A model generated the notes under the pieces. The model did no database searches and was not told the DNA's origin. It was given only the letters and a program-made list of their open reading frames with translations. This document shows, one piece after another, positions 36,952 to 45,659 of a DNA stretch of 50,820 nucleotides (the first letter of the stretch is position 1; the number at the start of each line of letters is the position of its first letter). A program made the position numbers and the translations under genes. This stretch comes from an uncultured Barnesiella sp. (GTDB taxonomy: Bacteria > Bacteroidota > Bacteroidia > Bacteroidales > Barnesiellaceae), in assembly GCA_944320015.1 (NCBI GenBank), contig CALUFO010000018.1, positions 1-50,820 of the forward strand, read 5' to 3'.

Positions 36952-39318
36952 TCAATCGAATATTCCCTCTATGCTCTCCACCGGGACGGTAATGGGTTCC
37001 TCTTCATAAGAGCCGCCGCTGCAAGGGTCGGCATACTCCTCGGGAATCTCAAAATCGCTCTCTTGTGAATACCCGAGGCGGGCATCGCCATAAACTTTCT
37101 GCATATAAAGCCCATAAATGGGCAACGCCATGCTGGCGCCCTGCCCGTCGGCCATCCCGTCGAAATGGATAGAACGATCCTCTCCACCGACCCACACCCC
37201 CGAAACCAAATCGGGGGTAAAGCCCATAAACCAGCCGTCGGAGTTGTTGTTGGTCGTTCCCGTCTTGCCGCCCATCGGGGCTGTAATTCCATACCGGAAG
37301 CGGATACGCCCACCCGTTCCGTGATCGATCACATCGCGCAACATCGGCAATATGCGGTAATAGGCCTGCTCACTGAATACTTCGGTCATGGTCGGGGTAA
37401 ACTCGGCCACCACATTGCCCAAATTATCTTCAATCCGGGTCACATAAAGCGGGTCTACCCGAACTCCTTTATTGGAGAACGCCGAATAGGCGGTAACCAT
37501 CTCCTCGACCGAAACCTCGACCGGGCCCAAACACAGCGAAAGCACCTCGTCTATCTTGTTCTTTATCCCAAACGAGTGCATCAACCGAGCCAGCGACGAC
37601 GGCGACAACTTATCCATCAACCGAGCCGAAATCCAGTTATTCGAATTGGCCAACCCCCAGCGCAACGTCACCATCTCGCCCACTCTCGCTTTCGAGGAGT
37701 TTCGGGGAGACCACGGTTTCCCGTCTTCGGTAATCAGCGTAGGTTGCTCGTTCAAAAACATGTCGCACGGAGTGAATCCCTCTTCCATAGCCAGCGTGTA
37801 CAGGAACGGTTTCACCGTAGACCCTACTTGTCTGCGGCCTACCGACGCCATATTATACTGGAAGTGTGTGAAATCGGGGCCGCCCACATAGGCTTTCACA
37901 TGTCCCGTGTGCGGGTCCATCGACATGAATCCCGTGCGCAAAAACATTTTCTGATACCGTATAGAGTCCATCGGGGTCATTATCGTATCGACCATACCCG
38001 CATAGGTAAAGACCTGCATCTCGACCGGCGTCGCAAACGCTTTCTTGATTTGCTCTTCGCTGGCTCCCGACCGCTTCATCGAGCGATAACGGTCGGACTG
38101 CTTCATGGCTCTGTCCAAAATCGATTCCCGCTCGGCCTTGGTGATACTCCGCGAGAACGGGGCATAACTACGGCCTTTCTTCTCGGCGAAAAAGCGAGGT
38201 TGCAAGTAACCGCCCAAATGCTCCGCGACAGCTTCCTCGGCGTACCGCTGCATGCGCGAGTCGAGCGTTGTATAGATTTTCAACCCGTCGGTATAGATAT
38301 TGTACTTGCTCCCGTCGGCCTTCACGTTTTTCTCGCACCAGCCATACAACGGATTGGTAGCCCAAGCTATGGAGTCGTCGACAAACTGCTGGGTCTCCCA
38401 CCCTCGATAGTCCGATCGCACCGGCTTCTTCGCCGTCATCATCAGCCTCAACTGTTCTCTGAAATAAGGCGCCAACCCCTCCTTATGATCTACCTTTGTA
38501 TATTTCAATTTCAACGGAAGCGCCTGCAACGAGTCGAGCTCGGCTTGGGTTATGTATCCGGCCTTATGCATCTGGCTCAACACCGTGTTGCGCCGCCCGC
38601 GAGTCCGCTCGTTGAATCTGCGCGGATTATAATACGACGGGTTTTTGCACATTCCCACCAACGTGGCGGCTTCTTCTATCTTCAAATTATCGGGTGTCGT
38701 ATGGAAATAGATATAGGCCGCCGACTGGATTCCCACGGCATTGTTCAGGAAATCGAAATGGTTCAGATACATATTCACAATCTCCTCTTTGGTATAAAAC
38801 CGCTCGAGCTGCACAGCGATAACCCACTCTTGCGGCTTTTGGAACAAGCGCTCCACGACATTGTCGGCATTGGGCGAATAGAGCAGCTTGGCCAGCTGCT
38901 GCGTGATCGTACTACCCCCGCCGGCGCTCTTCTGGAACAAAAGCCCCCGCTTGATAAAAGCCCTGAACAACGCCTTCACATCGATGCCCGAGTGGTCTTT
39001 GAAGCGAATATCCTCTGTGGCGATGAGGGCATTGACCAAATAGGGCGATATATCGTCGTAGTGCACATACACCCGGTTGCTCTTGCTCTGGTAGAACCTG
39101 CCTATCACCTCCATATCCGAAGAATATATCTCGGAGGCAAATTTGTCTTTCGGGTTCTCCAAATCCTCTACCGGAGGCATATAACCTATCCACCCCCATG
39201 CGATCATGGCGAACGCCGCCACGGCAAGGAGCACGATCCCGCCGAAGACACACCACATGCAACGTACAATACGAGAGGTATTCCAAAAAGATTTTTTCTG
39301 TTTATTATCCGCTTTCAT
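36952..39318 (-). CDS. mrcA: Penicillin-binding protein 1A, bifunctional glycosyltransferase/transpeptidase
   Basis: 788-residue class A PBP that polymerises and cross-links peptidoglycan. A cytoplasmic tail and membrane helix (about 22-45) come first. The GT51 domain has catalytic Glu102 in TEDIRFKDHSG and the GGSTITQQLAK motif (134-144). The transpeptidase domain has SxxK at Ser500-Lys503 (GSTVKPF), SNN at 559-561, and KTGT in GGKTGTTNNNSDGWF. The C-terminus is acidic. Single gene with its own promoter. Confidence 0.95.
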   Translation of the reverse strand: MKADNKQKKSFWNTSRIVRCMWCVFGGIVLLAVAAFAMIAWGWIGYMPPVEDLENPKDKFASEIYSSDMEVIGRFYQSKSNRVYVHYDDISPYLVNALIATEDIRFKDHSGIDVKALFRAFIKRGLLFQKSAGGGSTITQQLAKLLYSPNADNVVERLFQKPQEWVIAVQLERFYTKEEIVNMYLNHFDFLNNAVGIQSAAYIYFHTTPDNLKIEEAATLVGMCKNPSYYNPRRFNERTRGRRNTVLSQMHKAGYITQAELDSLQALPLKLKYTKVDHKEGLAPYFREQLRLMMTAKKPVRSDYRGWETQQFVDDSIAWATNPLYGWCEKNVKADGSKYNIYTDGLKIYTTLDSRMQRYAEEAVAEHLGGYLQPRFFAEKKGRSYAPFSRSITKAERESILDRAMKQSDRYRSMKRSGASEEQIKKAFATPVEMQVFTYAGMVDTIMTPMDSIRYQKMFLRTGFMSMDPHTGHVKAYVGGPDFTHFQYNMASVGRRQVGSTVKPFLYTLAMEEGFTPCDMFLNEQPTLITEDGKPWSPRNSSKARVGEMVTLRWGLANSNNWISARLMDKLSPSSLARLMHSFGIKNKIDEVLSLCLGPVEVSVEEMVTAYSAFSNKGVRVDPLYVTRIEDNLGNVVAEFTPTMTEVFSEQAYYRILPMLRDVIDHGTGGRIRFRYGITAPMGGKTGTTNNNSDGWFMGFTPDLVSGVWVGGEDRSIHFDGMADGQGASMALPIYGLYMQKVYGDARLGYSQESDFEIPEEYADPCSGGSYEEEPITVPVESIEGIFD

Positions 39319-39388
39319 TCCAATCTATCTATGCGTTTATACGACACAACGAGAAACCCTCAGCTTCATCAAAGCCCATTTCTCAAAG

Positions 39389-39396
39389 CAAAGGTA
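39389..39396 (-). promoter_or_regulatory. Candidate promoter -7 box for PBP1A gene
   Basis: Minus-strand TACCTTTG matches TAnnTTTG. A weak -33 (GTTG, from CAAC at 39413) lies 16 nt further upstream. Leader about 65 nt. Confidence 0.5.
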
Positions 39397-39459
39397 ACAA
39401 TTATATTTCATTCAACGATATATTGCAGATTTATAAAGAATATTTTTTACGTCTAAACA

Positions 39460-39490
39460 TTTGACTTTCGGCCTTTTTTTACTACCTTTG
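39460..39490 (+). promoter_or_regulatory. Promoter for the pyrB operon
   Basis: TTTG (39460-39463), exactly 19 nt, TACCTTTG (39483-39490). Transcription should begin near 39495, about 175 nt before pyrB. Confidence 0.7.
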
Positions 39491-39499
39491 CTTACTGAA

Positions 39500-39652
39500 A
39501 TGAATTGGCGGGAACAGACATATAATCCATTACAGCAAAGGCGTTTTTACAAAAGCCAAAGGATTATATTCTCTCCAAAAAACAGCATGGCGAGCCAACG
39601 TGACATTCATTGTCGTGTTGGCTTTTTCGTTGGCGACCTATTTGTAACCTAA
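39500..39652 (+). CDS. Possible pyrB leader peptide
   Basis: A 50-codon frame starts at ATG 39500, a few bases after the predicted transcription start. It reads straight through the terminator hairpin and stops 16 bp before pyrB. This is the geometry of the E. coli pyrBI leader peptide, where coupled translation relieves attenuation when UTP is low. The sequence ([20 protein letters not shown]...) matches nothing I know, and an ATG so close to the 5' end would need leaderless initiation. Speculative. Confidence 0.3.
   Translation: MNWREQTYNPLQQRRFYKSQRIIFSPKNSMASQRDIHCRVGFFVGDLFVT
39520..39627 (+). promoter_or_regulatory. pyrB leader with upstream hairpin and attenuator-like terminator
   Basis: Upstream hairpin: ATATAATCC (39520-39528) with GGATTATAT (39561-39569), enclosing a second stem (GGC 39540-39542 / GCC 39555-39557 and TTTT / AAAA). 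Downstream terminator: AGCCAAC...GAC (39593-39604) with GTC...GTTGGCT (39612-39623), then TTTTT. A second GTTGGC at 39629-39634 can compete for the same left arm. A terminator between promoter and pyrB implies regulated read-through. Confidence 0.55.
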
Positions 39653-39668
39653 AAAACAAATCATACCG

Positions 39669-40586
39669 ATGATGAAACGAGAGAGTTTAGTATCCATTAC
39701 CGACTTTTCGAAAGAAGAAATTTTGGACCTTCTCGAGAAAGCGAGTCGATTTGAGAAAAATCCTAACCGGAAAATATTGGAAGGAAAAGTGGTGGCAACC
39801 CTGTTTTTCGAGCCTTCTACCCGCACCCGGCTCAGTTTCGAGACTGCGGTCAACCGGTTGGGGGGGAGAATCATCGGGTTCTCCGACGCCAGCACCACCA
39901 GCTCCTCCAAAGGAGAAACCTTGAAAGACACCATCATGATGGTGAGCAACTACGTCGACCTTATCATCATGCGGCATCACCTCGAAGGAGCGGCTCGATA
40001 TGCCTCCGAGATTTCCTCGGTTCCCGTCATCAACGCCGGCGACGGAGCCAACCAACACCCCTCGCAAACCATGCTCGACCTCTACTCGATCTACAAGACT
40101 CAGGGTACTCTCTCCAACTTGAACATCACCATGGTGGGCGACTTGAAGTATGGCCGCACGGTACATTCCCTGCTCATGGCCATGTCGCATTTCAATCCCA
40201 CTTTCCATTTCGTCGCTCCCGACGAATTGAAAATGCCCATCGAATACAAAATATTCTGTGAGCAAAACCATATCCCCTACTTCGAGCACTCCGAATTTTC
40301 CGAAGAAGTAATCAACCAAGCCGACATACTTTATATGACACGGGTTCAACGAGAACGATTCACCGACCTCATGGAATACGAGAAAGTGAAAAACGTATAT
40401 ACACTGCACAACAGCATGCTCGAGAACAGCAAAGACAACCTGAGAATACTACACCCCCTCCCCCGGGTCAACGAAATCTCTTACGATGTCGACAGCAACC
40501 CGAAAGCCTACTATTTTCAACAAGCCAAAAACGGGCTATTCGCTCGGCAGGCCATTATCTGTAAAGTTTTAGGTATTGAAGTTTAA
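39669..40586 (+). CDS. pyrB: Aspartate carbamoyltransferase catalytic subunit
   Basis: Condenses carbamoyl phosphate with aspartate, the committed step of pyrimidine synthesis. 305 residues. The carbamoyl-phosphate loop [13 protein letters not shown] is at 46-58 (Ser50-Thr51-Arg52-Thr53-Arg54), the mobile loop SSSKGET follows, and HPLPR is near the C-terminus. The start is ATG 39669 or 39672 (two consecutive Met). Followed 19 bp later by pyrI, as in the enteric dodecamer type. Confidence 0.96.
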   Translation: MMKRESLVSITDFSKEEILDLLEKASRFEKNPNRKILEGKVVATLFFEPSTRTRLSFETAVNRLGGRIIGFSDASTTSSSKGETLKDTIMMVSNYVDLIIMRHHLEGAARYASEISSVPVINAGDGANQHPSQTMLDLYSIYKTQGTLSNLNITMVGDLKYGRTVHSLLMAMSHFNPTFHFVAPDELKMPIEYKIFCEQNHIPYFEHSEFSEEVINQADILYMTRVQRERFTDLMEYEKVKNVYTLHNSMLENSKDNLRILHPLPRVNEISYDVDSNPKAYYFQQAKNGLFARQAIICKVLGIEV

Positions 40587-40605
40587 CCCCTTATCCCCGG
40601 CAATT

Positions 40606-41067
40606 ATGAACGAAGAGAAAAAAGAACTGAAAGTGGCAGCCCTCGAAAACGGGACAGTAATCGACCATATTCCCTCGAACCAATTATTCAAGGTAGTCGC
40701 TATCTTGGAACTCGAAAATTGCATCAACAGCATCACCATCGGGAACAATCTGGCCAGTAAAAAAATTGGCAAAAAAGGAATTATCAAAGTCGCCGACCGC
40801 TTTTTCAAAGAAGAGGACTTAAATAAAATCGCGCTGGTCGCCCCGGAAGCCCAAATCAATATTATCCGAGACTACCAAGTGACCGAGAAACGCAAGGTAT
40901 CGCTGCCCGGCACCGTACACGGAATCATTCGCTGCGGAAACCCCAAGTGCATCACCAACAACGAACCGATGGAGACCGTATTCCATGTAATCGACAAAAC
41001 CAATATTCAAGTGAAATGTCATTACTGCGAACGCACCATAGCCAAGGACGAAATAGAAATCTGTTAA
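40606..41067 (+). CDS. pyrI: Aspartate carbamoyltransferase regulatory subunit
   Basis: 153-residue allosteric subunit that binds ATP, CTP and UTP at its N-terminal domain (VAALENGTVIDHIPSN). It contacts PyrB through a zinc domain whose four cysteines are visible (CGNPKC and CHYC). The ATG at 40606 is chosen; an in-frame TTG at 40576 overlaps the pyrB end. It shows that the enzyme is allosterically controlled at protein level as well as by the leader. Confidence 0.95.
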   Translation: MNEEKKELKVAALENGTVIDHIPSNQLFKVVAILELENCINSITIGNNLASKKIGKKGIIKVADRFFKEEDLNKIALVAPEAQINIIRDYQVTEKRKVSLPGTVHGIIRCGNPKCITNNEPMETVFHVIDKTNIQVKCHYCERTIAKDEIEIC

Positions 41068-41079
41068 TCGACATTCGAT

Positions 41080-41649
41080 ATGAAGCAAAGTTGGAAACCC
41101 GGGACCATGATCTACCCCTTGCCCGCCGTACTAATCAGTTGCGGGAGCTCCCCCGAAGAGTATAACATGCTCACCGTGAGCTGGGTGGGAACGATTTGCA
41201 GCAATCCCCCCATGTGCTCCATTTCGATTCGCCCCGAAAGACACTCCTACGAAATCCTGCGCAAGAACATGGAATTTGTCATCAACCTCACGACTGTCGA
41301 AATGGCTCGGGAAACCGACTGGTGCGGAGTTGCCTCGGGACGGAACTACAACAAATTCGAGAAAACAGGACTGACTCCCCGCAAAGCCCAAATCGTACAA
41401 GCCCCATACATCGAGGAATCGCCCCTCTGCATCGAGTGCAAAGCGCGCGAAATCATCAGTCTGGGCTCCCACGACATGTTCATCGCCGACGTCGTGAACG
41501 TATTGGCCGACGACAAATATATCGACCCCGAAACCGGTGCTTTCGACATGCCGGGAGCCAACCTGCTGGTCTACTCCCACGGCCATTATTACGAAATGGG
41601 AAAAGAAATCGGGAAATTCGGCTGGTCGGTTCAAAAGAAAAACAAATAA
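41080..41649 (+). CDS. Flavin reductase-like FMN-binding protein
   Basis: 189-residue protein of the flavin reductase split-barrel family (MIYPLPAVLISCGS, then NMLTVSWVGTICSNPPMCSISIRPERHSY in parts, and FVINLTT). These proteins bind FMN and often reduce it with NAD(P)H. The natural partner is unknown. It lies 12 bp after pyrI and 5 bp before the next gene, inside the pyr operon. No direct link to pyrimidine synthesis is evident. Confidence 0.85.
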   Translation: MKQSWKPGTMIYPLPAVLISCGSSPEEYNMLTVSWVGTICSNPPMCSISIRPERHSYEILRKNMEFVINLTTVEMARETDWCGVASGRNYNKFEKTGLTPRKAQIVQAPYIEESPLCIECKAREIISLGSHDMFIADVVNVLADDKYIDPETGAFDMPGANLLVYSHGHYYEMGKEIGKFGWSVQKKNK

Positions 41650-41654
41650 CCCCC

Positions 41655-42347
41655 ATGAAGAGATTGGCCACAGTTATCTGCGTTGTTCTCACGCTCACCC
41701 TCACGGCTCAGGCTCAACTGAAAGAGTTGAACGTGAGCAAACGGTTCAACTGGGGCATTCGAATCGGTGCGAACGCTCCGCTGGTCAGTATCCGCCACAT
41801 GTCTCTCAACGAGAATAAAATCGACGAGTCAGACTCCGAGTCGAGCTTGGGGCTGACCGGCTCCTTCATAAGCCGTTACAATTTCAAGCGCAACTACATA
41901 CAGTTGGAAGTGGGCATGCACCAGTCGCACACCCGGCTATACAACCCCGATTACGGGCTGAACAAAATCAGCACTTCGTCCTATGCCATAGACGTGCCCA
42001 TACTATACGGATACAATATCACCAAGCACGGCCCATACTTGATGAACCTCTTCGCCGGGCCTCGCGTCTCCTACATCTGCAACGAGACCAGCAGCATAAC
42101 CAACCACACAAACACCTCGTCGCGCAACTTGCTCTACGACGAGAGGCCCAACAGCTTCTCGCTCTATGCCGTCGGAGGGCTCAGCACCACCATCGGCCAC
42201 CTGTACATCGATTTCCGATACGCCTACTGTATAAAAAACTTCAAGGACCAATCGTTCAAAATCGACCTCGACAACGCTCAAACCGGGCAGGTAAAACTCT
42301 CCCGAACCATCAACGAGTTGAGTATTTCAATAGGATATTTATGGTAA
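41655..42347 (+). CDS. Outer membrane beta-barrel protein (PorT-like)
   Basis: 230-residue product with a signal peptide (1-20, ending AQA). Alternating hydrophobic strands such as [24 protein letters not shown] and [10 protein letters not shown] follow, with a C-terminal aromatic residue (SISIGYLW), typical of small outer-membrane barrels of Bacteroidota. The start is ATG 41655; a longer frame from 41196 overlaps the flavin reductase in another frame and is a shadow. It lies between the flavin reductase and glyA genes. Function unknown. Confidence 0.8.
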   Translation: MKRLATVICVVLTLTLTAQAQLKELNVSKRFNWGIRIGANAPLVSIRHMSLNENKIDESDSESSLGLTGSFISRYNFKRNYIQLEVGMHQSHTRLYNPDYGLNKISTSSYAIDVPILYGYNITKHGPYLMNLFAGPRVSYICNETSSITNHTNTSSRNLLYDERPNSFSLYAVGGLSTTIGHLYIDFRYAYCIKNFKDQSFKIDLDNAQTGQVKLSRTINELSISIGYLW

Positions 42348-42369
42348 AATCTTTAATATACATCACCAA

Positions 42370-43650
42370 ATGAAAAGAGACGACATCATCTTCGACATCA
42401 TCGAAAAAGAAAATCAACGGCAACGCAAAGGCATTGAACTGATTGCCTCTGAAAACTTCGTCAGCGAACAGGTCATGCAGGCCATGGGCTCGTGTCTCAC
42501 CAACAAATACGCCGAAGGGTACCCCGGGAAACGCTACTACGGAGGGTGCGAAGTAGTCGACCAAAGCGAACAAGTCGCTATCGACCGCATCAAAAAACTG
42601 TTCAACGCCGAATGGGCCAACGTGCAACCCCACTCGGGCGCACAAGCCAACATGGCCGTATTCATGGCCGTGCTGAAACCCGGCGACAAATTCCTCGGGC
42701 TGAATCTTTCGCATGGCGGACACCTCTCGCACGGAAGCCCCGTCAACTTCTCGGGTCTGATGTTCCAGCCTCTCGAGTATAGTGTGAAAGAAGACACCGG
42801 ATACGTCGATTACGACATGATGGAAGAAGTCGCCTTGCGCGAACGCCCCAAACTGATTATCGGCGGCGCCTCGGCATACTCCCGCGAATGGGACTACGCC
42901 CGCATGCGTAAAATCGCCGACGAAATAGGGGCCATCTTCATGGTCGACATGGCTCACCCCGCCGGGCTCATCGCCGCCGGCCTGCTCGAAAATCCCTTGA
43001 AATATGCCCACATCGTCACCTCCACCACTCACAAGACCTTGCGCGGGCCTCGTGGCGGTATCATTCTCATGGGAAAAGACTTCGATAATCCGTGGGGAAA
43101 AACAACTCCCAAGGGCGAAATCAAAAAAATGTCGGCGCTCCTCGATTCTGCTGTATTCCCCGGCGTGCAAGGCGGCCCCCTCGAACATGTAATCGCCGCC
43201 AAAGCCGTATCGTTTGGCGAAGCGCTGCAACCCGAATATGTGGAATACCAAACCCAAGTCAAGAAAAACGCCGCCGTCATGGCAAAAGCCTTCATGGACA
43301 AAGGTTATAAAATCATATCCAACGGTACCGACAACCATTGCATGCTCATCGACCTCCGCACCAAATTCCCCGAATTGACCGGGAAAGTGGCCGAGAAGGC
43401 ATTGGTACAGGCCGATATAACCGTCAATAAAAACATGGTCCCGTTCGACAGCCGCTCGCCCTTCCAAACCTCGGGAATACGGGTGGGAACTCCGGCCATC
43501 ACCACACGCGGAGCCAAAGAGGATATGATGCTCGAAATCGTCGAACTGATAGACACCGTTCTCTCCAACCCCGAGAGCGAAACGGTCATCAAAGCCGTGC
43601 GCGAAAAAGTCAACGGCATGATGAAAGACTATCCTATCTTCGCTTATTAA
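42370..43650 (+). CDS. glyA: Serine hydroxymethyltransferase
   Basis: PLP enzyme that converts serine and tetrahydrofolate to glycine and methylene-THF, feeding purine and thymidylate synthesis. 426 residues. PLP-binding Lys222 in [15 protein letters not shown], the [15 protein letters not shown] region, and [12 protein letters not shown] are all intact. It follows the barrel gene by 22 bp and is the last gene before a strong terminator. Confidence 0.97.
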   Translation: MKRDDIIFDIIEKENQRQRKGIELIASENFVSEQVMQAMGSCLTNKYAEGYPGKRYYGGCEVVDQSEQVAIDRIKKLFNAEWANVQPHSGAQANMAVFMAVLKPGDKFLGLNLSHGGHLSHGSPVNFSGLMFQPLEYSVKEDTGYVDYDMMEEVALRERPKLIIGGASAYSREWDYARMRKIADEIGAIFMVDMAHPAGLIAAGLLENPLKYAHIVTSTTHKTLRGPRGGIILMGKDFDNPWGKTTPKGEIKKMSALLDSAVFPGVQGGPLEHVIAAKAVSFGEALQPEYVEYQTQVKKNAAVMAKAFMDKGYKIISNGTDNHCMLIDLRTKFPELTGKVAEKALVQADITVNKNMVPFDSRSPFQTSGIRVGTPAITTRGAKEDMMLEIVELIDTVLSNPESETVIKAVREKVNGMMKDYPIFAY

Positions 43651-43670
43651 GCCGCCTCTATACTCAACCG

Positions 43671-43703
43671 GTACACTCCCCTCGCATGGGGAGTGTACTT
43701 TTT
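43671..43703 (+). terminator. Rho-independent terminator after glyA
   Basis: Perfect 11-bp stem GTACACTCCCC (43671-43681) / GGGGAGTGTAC (43688-43698), loop TCGCAT, then TTTTT. Only 15 nt separate it from the next start codon, so it may act as a leader attenuator for the SGNH gene as well. Confidence 0.85.
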
Positions 43704-43718
43704 CTTTTCACAACTATC

Positions 43719-44432
43719 ATGAAAACAATCGTCAAACTCCTCCTGCCGGTTCTGATGACAACCGGGCTACCCTCTTTCCACTGCGCCGCCCAAGACTGGC
43801 CCAACCTGAATTGCTATCGCAACGACAACCAGTCGCTGTGGGAAGCGCGCCACAACGACCCCGACGACGCCAGCAAAAACTGGGTCGTATTCATGGGCAA
43901 CTCAATCACCCAAAACTGGGCTTCTATGGATCCGGAATTTTTCGCCCGAAACAACTACATCGGACGGGGTATCAGCGGACAGACCTCCCCGCAAATGCTG
44001 TTGCGTTTCCGGCAAGATGTCATCGAACTGGCTCCCAAAGCCGTGGTCATACTGGCCGGCACAAACGACATCGCCGGCAACACCGGGCCGTCGAGCATCG
44101 ACATGATTATGGACAACATCATATCGATGGCACAACTGGCTCGGGCTAACGGCATACGAGTCGTTCTCTGCTCGGTTCTTCCTGCCAACCGATACAAATG
44201 GGCTCCCGATGTGAAACCGGCCGACACGATTATCGAGCTGAACCGGCAAATCAAAGCCTATGCCGAAGCGAACCAAATGGTTTACGTCGACTTTCACACC
44301 GCACTCGTCGACAAGGAAAAAGGGCTGAGCGCAGCCTATGGCGCAGATGGCGTTCACCCCACCATCGACGGTTACAAAATCATGGAGTCTTTGGTCGTCA
44401 AAGGCATCGAACAAGCCTTGTCTATCCAATAA
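43719..44432 (+). CDS. Secreted SGNH/GDSL-family hydrolase
   Basis: 237-residue esterase-type protein with a signal peptide (about 1-24). Catalytic blocks: GNS (60-62, nucleophile Ser62 in VFMGNSIT), the Gly block GRGISGQTS, GTND, and the Asp-His pair in DGVHPT. It resembles secreted Bacteroidota acylhydrolases that act on acetylated or acylated sugars; the substrate is not known. The start is ATG 43719 (MKTIVKLLLPV); the longer frame from 43686 begins inside the terminator. Confidence 0.87.
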   Translation: MKTIVKLLLPVLMTTGLPSFHCAAQDWPNLNCYRNDNQSLWEARHNDPDDASKNWVVFMGNSITQNWASMDPEFFARNNYIGRGISGQTSPQMLLRFRQDVIELAPKAVVILAGTNDIAGNTGPSSIDMIMDNIISMAQLARANGIRVVLCSVLPANRYKWAPDVKPADTIIELNRQIKAYAEANQMVYVDFHTALVDKEKGLSAAYGADGVHPTIDGYKIMESLVVKGIEQALSIQ

Positions 44433-44540
44433 AAATCGGTGATTCTCTTCCCTGAGGAGAGCCCAAATCGCCAGTTCCCATTCCCTTTTCCGCCCCTCCG
44501 TGCGCCTATAAAAAATTGGGGAACAAACTGTTTATGCCGG

Positions 44541-45629
44541 TCATTCTATCCCATATTTTTTTAATATATCCAAAATCTGGGGCTGGTATTGCTGCACCAT
44601 GCGGTCGAAGCCCAAATCATTGGGGTGTGTACCGTCGGACGACCCTTCATGGTCGGTTCCGATAGCATGGTGGTCTCGAATGAGGTATAAGTCTTCTACA
44701 CCCTGTTCTTTCAACAGTTCATATTGAGTTATGAATGCTTTACTCTGATCGAGGCAACGCTCTCGTACCTGCCGGTTACTGTAACCGTTTTCCCGCATAT
44801 AGGTCTCTATCATGATAATGGGCACTCCCGGGTGATGCTCCCGTATGGTCTTGACCAAATATTGGGTGCGTGCGACAATCTCCTCGGGCGAAGGATTTGG
44901 CATACAATCCAAGATAAATGCGTCGGCGTCGACATCTTTCAGCATATCGGCCACGGCTGCTTCCATTTTGCCGCGCCCGCTTAACCCAAAGTTAACGAAA
45001 TTGATACCTGTGCTTCTCGACATTCTCGCCGGATATGCCAATCCCGCTCGACTGGCGCAAGCCCCGTGCAAGATGCTCGACCCATATATCAATACCTTGT
45101 GGCGGAACGGCGACGGCTCGGCCTCGATCATGGCTGCCGAATCCACCCCTATCTCCAATGATAAAATCTCCTCGAACAACGGGAGGTACAACAGGAACTT
45201 GTGTTCTCCCGATTCCAAATACTGTGCGATCTTGCACTCATGCTCGGTTTTCCCCGCCAACGGTGTGCCCACTCCCGCCGGGATCCAACCACCGCCAGCA
45301 TACATATACAAGTCGAGCCCCCTATGCGCTATCGGTGTCATATTTCCCATTACCCCTCGGCCTTTGGTCGTCCACCGAACGGCTACCGTAGAGCTGTTAG
45401 TCTTAAAACTGACGGCCAATCCAGCCGAATAGGTAAACAGATGTTTGACGGAGGCAGGCATATCGCCATACTTGGCCGTATCGACCCGGTGATACTCATT
45501 CCCGGGCGTGGACATACCCTTCCCCACAAGGGTCAAACAAGAGGCATCGACATACTTTATCCCGGCATGAACCGGCAACAGAAATACCGAAATGGCGAGA
45601 ATCACTACTGTGAAAATACTGTGTTTCAT
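44541..45629 (-). CDS. Two-domain secreted SGNH hydrolase with GxDLY-type N-domain
   Basis: 362 residues. Signal peptide 1-22, then a beta-sandwich domain with the GLDLY motif (in RGLDLYMYAGGGW). A C-terminal SGNH hydrolase follows with YGSSILHG (nucleophile), GLSGRGKME, CMPNPSPEE in place of a canonical GxND block, and SDGTHPNDLGF (Asp/His). This matches, from memory, the GxDLY plus Lipase_GDSL_3 arrangement common in gut Bacteroidota. It converges on the other SGNH gene and lies 30 bp downstream of priA, so may be co-transcribed with it. Confidence 0.85.
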   Translation of the reverse strand: MKHSIFTVVILAISVFLLPVHAGIKYVDASCLTLVGKGMSTPGNEYHRVDTAKYGDMPASVKHLFTYSAGLAVSFKTNSSTVAVRWTTKGRGVMGNMTPIAHRGLDLYMYAGGGWIPAGVGTPLAGKTEHECKIAQYLESGEHKFLLYLPLFEEILSLEIGVDSAAMIEAEPSPFRHKVLIYGSSILHGACASRAGLAYPARMSRSTGINFVNFGLSGRGKMEAAVADMLKDVDADAFILDCMPNPSPEEIVARTQYLVKTIREHHPGVPIIMIETYMRENGYSNRQVRERCLDQSKAFITQYELLKEQGVEDLYLIRDHHAIGTDHEGSSDGTHPNDLGFDRMVQQYQPQILDILKKYGIE

Positions 45630-45659
45630 GGAATTTATAATTTTATAATAAAGATTGGA

